Below are positions 60,019 through 64,000 of a stretch of DNA of 64,000 nucleotides, piece after piece (the first letter of the stretch is position 1; the number at the start of each line of letters is the position of its first letter). Where the stretch lies: the NCBI GenBank assembly GCA_027574665.1, contig CM050654.1, positions 27,237,722 through 27,301,721 on the forward strand, given 5' to 3'. This DNA comes from Rhynochetos jubatus. Its lineage: Eukaryota > Chordata > Aves > Eurypygiformes > Rhynochetidae. A program made the translations under genes and the position numbers. The notes beneath the pieces were generated by a model. The model saw only the letters and a program-made list of their open reading frames with translations. It was not told the DNA's origin and did no database searches.

Positions 60019-63000
60019 AGTTACCAGCTGTAAATTAGGGTAATCATGAGAGGGATAAATAAGTAGGGAGTAGGTGAGAGAGGAAGTACTTTTGTCACAG
60101 CCTTGAGATGAATTGAGGAGAAACTGGAAAGGTATTTGTGTCCCTGCTTAAGGCTCAAATACCATTGTTCCCCTGATGCAAGATGGGAGGCAGAAAGAGG
60201 AGGCACCTGAGAACACAAGGGGAGGAAACAGGTAATGGGGAAGAGTCTCAGCAGATGGTAGTCAGCTTCAGAGTAATCTGTAGGTCTCTAACTTACCCCA
60301 ACAATGAACATGAAGGGCAAGCAATGACTCATGTTCGTATGTTTTTCACAAACTTACAATCCCTGCTGGTGCAGAAGAATTTCCCCCTCGTAGAGGTGTT
60401 CCTTATCAAGCAACCAGGCTGCCTCTACCATTGGTGTAAGCAGTTACCTTCCTGCACCTTTGTCTTTTACTTTCCTGGCCACCACAACCCACCAAATGAA
60501 CAAGGGCTATAGTGCAAAGTAGACAAGGGGTTTCTGAGGCGTTTAGAGGCGCTATTTTATGAGGGGAAAATACAAAAGTAAGGTTTCAATTTGCAGCCAT
60601 TCACCTATGTTTTGTTAAGAAAATTAGTCTTCATGTTTTCTGTCTCCTGCTTCTGTGTTGCCTTCTATAACTCCCTCAGCAAATACTACAGATTATAGTG
60701 TTTCCCACCCAGAACCAGTTTGTACTATTGCTGGTTTCCATTAGACAGCCATTAGGTGGCTGTTTCAGTAGCAACAGTTCCCTTGAGTTCATGAGGAGAC
60801 AGATTGTCAGAAATATTAAGCATTTGTGACTTCTGATGATTTGCAAATGAATTATGTTCTCTGCACAAACCATCTTATTCTCTAATATTTGGGCATTTCT
60901 CTTGCTTCCTTCACAAGGCTATTCCTTGTAGATGAGCAGATCATGCAATGGCATGCAATTTGGCTTAGTTTTCTTGCATTTTTTTTCCCCATTGTTGCGT
61001 TTGGGCTGCAATTTTTACTCTTTAGTATTTATAAGACCAGTTAAACTGATTCTCTTCCACTACTCTATTCATTTGCTTTACTGAGGTACCTCCTCCCATG
61101 GTCCAACAAAAAGGCACGGCATGAATCAAGCCACAGGGACATAGCCAGCTAACTGGGTGGGGGTGAGAAACTCCTGAGGAAGGAACAGAACGGTAGGAAC
61201 AGGAGTTCACCTGGTCTGGCAAAAGTTTAGATTTACCTGTTGCCTGTATTGGGAGACGTGAAGGTGGCAAATTTGTGGTAAAACTATGGGGAGGTGGGGT
61301 GGGGGGAGGACACAGTCTTTGAATCATAGAGGGTGTATCTCCAGGCTGGGGGACAAGGAGCTTTGCTGTGTCCCAGGGAGGAGAGTTTTGTCCTCCAACA
61401 GTTGTGTGTCTTGGGGTTTCTTTCCTGTGGTTATAATGGAGGATTTGAATCTGTGGCACTTGTCATCCTTACATCTTCCTTCAGGAATTGCACGCACTAT
61501 AGTATTAATTTAATTTCATTGGCACACTGTTGATACAAGAGCATGCTGGCAGCCCACCTCGCTGTCTCTGATGTTTCTGTGGTTAAAAGCAACAACCAAC
61601 AGCAGTCATGGGTCTCAGCATCCTGGGAGCAGGATTTCATTAAGGAGTGCCATGGCTCACTGCATGGGTGTCTCTCACCTCCTTTCTATTTGAAGCAGAA
61701 CAGTCAAGAGAAACAGCCAGTGAGCTAATCACCACCACAGCCTATTGGGAAGATAGGAATAATTATTTAAACCAGGCTTGAATTACTCATTGGCATGCAT
61801 CTAATTAACAAATTCCGTTTATTCCTGTAACTATTGTGCAACAATTAGTGGGTGTTAAATTGAGCTTTTCTGCCCGCAATTTCAATGGTGTAATTTTGCC
61901 AAGATGTCTCTGTTTTGCCTGCAATGCTTGGTGCCACTGAGAACAGTCTGGAAGTGGACAGAGCATTTTGTCTGAATTTACTTTTGCTGAAAAGTACTAT
62001 TCCCTCAAAGCCTGGGGCATTTTTAGGGGGAGGACAAAGTGATTTCAAGCAAGTTTTTTCTCTGGCTAGATTCCTGAACTCTGAGACCTGCTGGTCACTT
62101 CAGACAAGAGAGGAGGAGACATCTGAATAAAAACACAGAGCTGAAACCAGATGTTCTGACACAATTATGCTTCACATGCATGTTGGGTTTTTTAGAAAAA
62201 AAAAAAAATGCTGATTCTGCTCCAGGGAAGACCAAAAAAACAAATTTCAAAACCTTGAAAGATTTCGCAAAGCTGAATTGTCTTCCTCTGGCAATGCAAG
62301 AGCCCCTGCCCCGGGGTGCAGAAATGCTCCTTGGGCTGGGAGAAGAAGCAAGCCCCACAGAGAGTGTGGGGCTCTGCCTTGCACTACCACCACACCCAGT
62401 GCCAAAGACATTGAGGCTTTGAAGTCATGGCAATCATGGGTGGGGGGAGGAGAGAAATAGCAAATCCTGAAGAATTGGATTGCTATGAGATGTTGCTCCT
62501 TCCTGCTACATTCAGTTTCTAGGAGTCATCCTCCTGTGGGGTGGCCTGGGCAGATATAAGCTCCTGAAGCTGGATTCAACAGCATGGGTCTAGAACAACC
62601 TCACCTAACAAAAAAGAGGCTGTCAAGAAGCTCATTCCAATATATGCTAGGCTTTGGTTGTCCTATTTAAAATGTAGTACCCTAGCTGTTGTTTCATACA
62701 GGGGATCCCAGAGCCAGGCACAACTGTGACTGTGTAAACCTGATCTCGAAGTGAGGGCTGAGCTGTGGCTGCAGGTATTTCACTTCAGGAGACATCATGG
62801 GGGTTCCTAGACAGCTGTACCAAAGCTACAGCTCAAGGCATGGCCCTGCCTTGTGACTGAGCTCTCTAACACTGGGAGATTGATTAAATCAGCAAGAAAT
62901 GAAGTCCTGGTGCCAGCTGTCTTTTGCAGAGACCCCACCAGGGTCCTGCTGTTGGTAGTTGTTTGCCAACACGAGGCTGTCGTCTTTTCCCACACACACA

Positions 63001-64000
63001 CCTGGCTCTACCAGTGGTGAGCTTGGTCCCTTCTAGGCAGGATGAGTACCACATCCCTCAACATTTCCCTGAGGCATTTCCCTTTATTCATCTGTTTCCA
63101 TCTTGGCCAGGTTGAGTCTAACCCGCTTTACATGAGTTCATACTGCTCCTACATTAATTATCACAAAGTGATTGTGGCTGCTCCCAGGGCTTTATTTTTT
63201 CCAGTGTAAAATGGTCCTGTGACATGTGTAAGCCATTTAGGACACTTGCTACTTTTCACTTTGACCATCCTTGCTCTCTTCCACTTGCTTTTTATGTCTC
63301 CTATAAATAAAAAGCTCCCTGAGATATCCAAAGTGTTGCTTAAAAAAGAGGTGGGGGGAGCTTGCTGGGGGGAATGGGCCATTACAGAAAAGGCCAGGTG
63401 CTTGGCATGCCCCCAGCTTGTGAAGGTGGGAGCTGTCACGAGTCTGAAAAATATCAGTGTGGGAGTTATAAATAAAAGCTTTAAAGCCAGGGTTTTAGAA
63501 AGTCATCTTTAAATGCTGCATAATTTATAGCCTGCTGCAAAGAGTTCTGGAAGCCGTGCTAACCCATTCTTTATTCCCTCCATAGTTGGGCTGTTCTGGG
63601 GCATGTGGTGAGGTGTATGTTGGGCATCCTAAATTCAGGATTTTTAACCACTTGTGCCTCCTTCTGCAAGCTTACCTGAGTCACTGTCTGGGTTGTTTTC
63701 TACTCCTGGTGCCCCATATGAATTGGAAATAAGTATTATTTGCCCTATATCCAAAAAAAAAAAGTCATGAGTAGAGATGCTGCACTCAGGTAGGGCAGAG
63801 TTGAGAGAGGTAGAAACTCTGCAATAAGCAAGCAGGCTTTCCCTGTGCTCTGTACAAGTGATTTTCTCTCTTGTTGTCTCAACTCCTCCTCTTTAAAACA
63901 GGGATTATCCTAAAAGGTGGAGAAATTTCTTTCAATAGCAGCTACAAACTGCTTTGCTCTTCTCTCACGGGACAAAGCCATAGGGAAGGCAGGGGGTAAG
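60019..64000. other. non-coding, nothing recognised
   Basis: No gene is recognised. Directly after the inverted MIR piece, 'ctgtaaattagggtaat' (from about 60029) faintly resembles a forward MIR 3' core, too weak to list. A 145-codon minus frame at 61022-61459 is proline-rich and unrecognised. G-rich text at 61288-61308 falls just short of a clear G4 pattern. A13 lies at 62196-62208 without a retroposon body. Confidence 0.55.

Overview
This window reads as non-coding DNA from a large vertebrate genome, either intergenic or deep intronic. No complete protein gene could be supported. There are many stop codons in all frames. The long ORFs are low-complexity, compositionally biased or run through repeats. 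There are no Shine-Dalgarno sites or operons, base composition varies locally, and the relics of interspersed elements are old. The organism is probably a sauropsid (turtle, crocodilian or bird). The evidence is two CR1-type LINE fragments (about 30.1 and 32.1 kb), MIR-like CORE-SINE relics (37.9, 48.8 and 59.9 kb), and a piece resembling the 'ttgacttcaatgg ... ggatttggccc' repeat that I recall from turtle and archosaur genomes (28.4 kb). Neither the Alu/L1 families of primates nor rodent B1/B2 elements were seen. The Ty3/gypsy-like gag relic at 42.8 kb and the readability of the MIR-like copy lean towards a slowly evolving non-avian sauropsid, but I cannot decide the clade.

Layout. 0-12 kb: unique-looking DNA with two 20-21-bp-period minisatellites (1.39 and 12.23 kb), a C-rich G4-capable tract (5.26 kb) and one splice-framed open segment (4.44-4.63 kb) that is a weak exon candidate. 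12-18 kb: AT-rich, with a 20-bp tandem duplication. 18-28 kb: mixed composition, with a pyrimidine-rich then purine-rich block at 23.6-24.35 kb. 28-33 kb: repeat relics and a perfect 10-bp hairpin (29.67 kb). 33.3-34.5 kb: a good-looking splice acceptor followed by a short basic open segment, then a small CpG-dense patch holding two CACGTG boxes, which is the best regulatory or promoter candidate here. 35.5 and 41.4 kb: palindrome-rich motif clusters that could be enhancers. 42.8-43.0 kb: frameshifted gag-like domain relic. 44.6-45.95 kb: two diverged direct copies of an unidentified element about 1.1 kb apart. 46-49.5 kb: AT-rich, with short duplications, a MIR-like piece and a perfect 78-bp GATA array. 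52.5-53.7 kb: GC-rich island with a G-quadruplex tract and a tRNA-like box A/box B pair. 53.7-64 kb: unique-looking DNA with one more MIR-like relic.

No coordinated gene system can be read from this window. The points most worth checking are the CpG patch with its upstream splice-like segment, the gag relic, the paired unidentified repeat, and the homeodomain-palindrome cluster. All calls come from reading alone. No alignment or database search was run.
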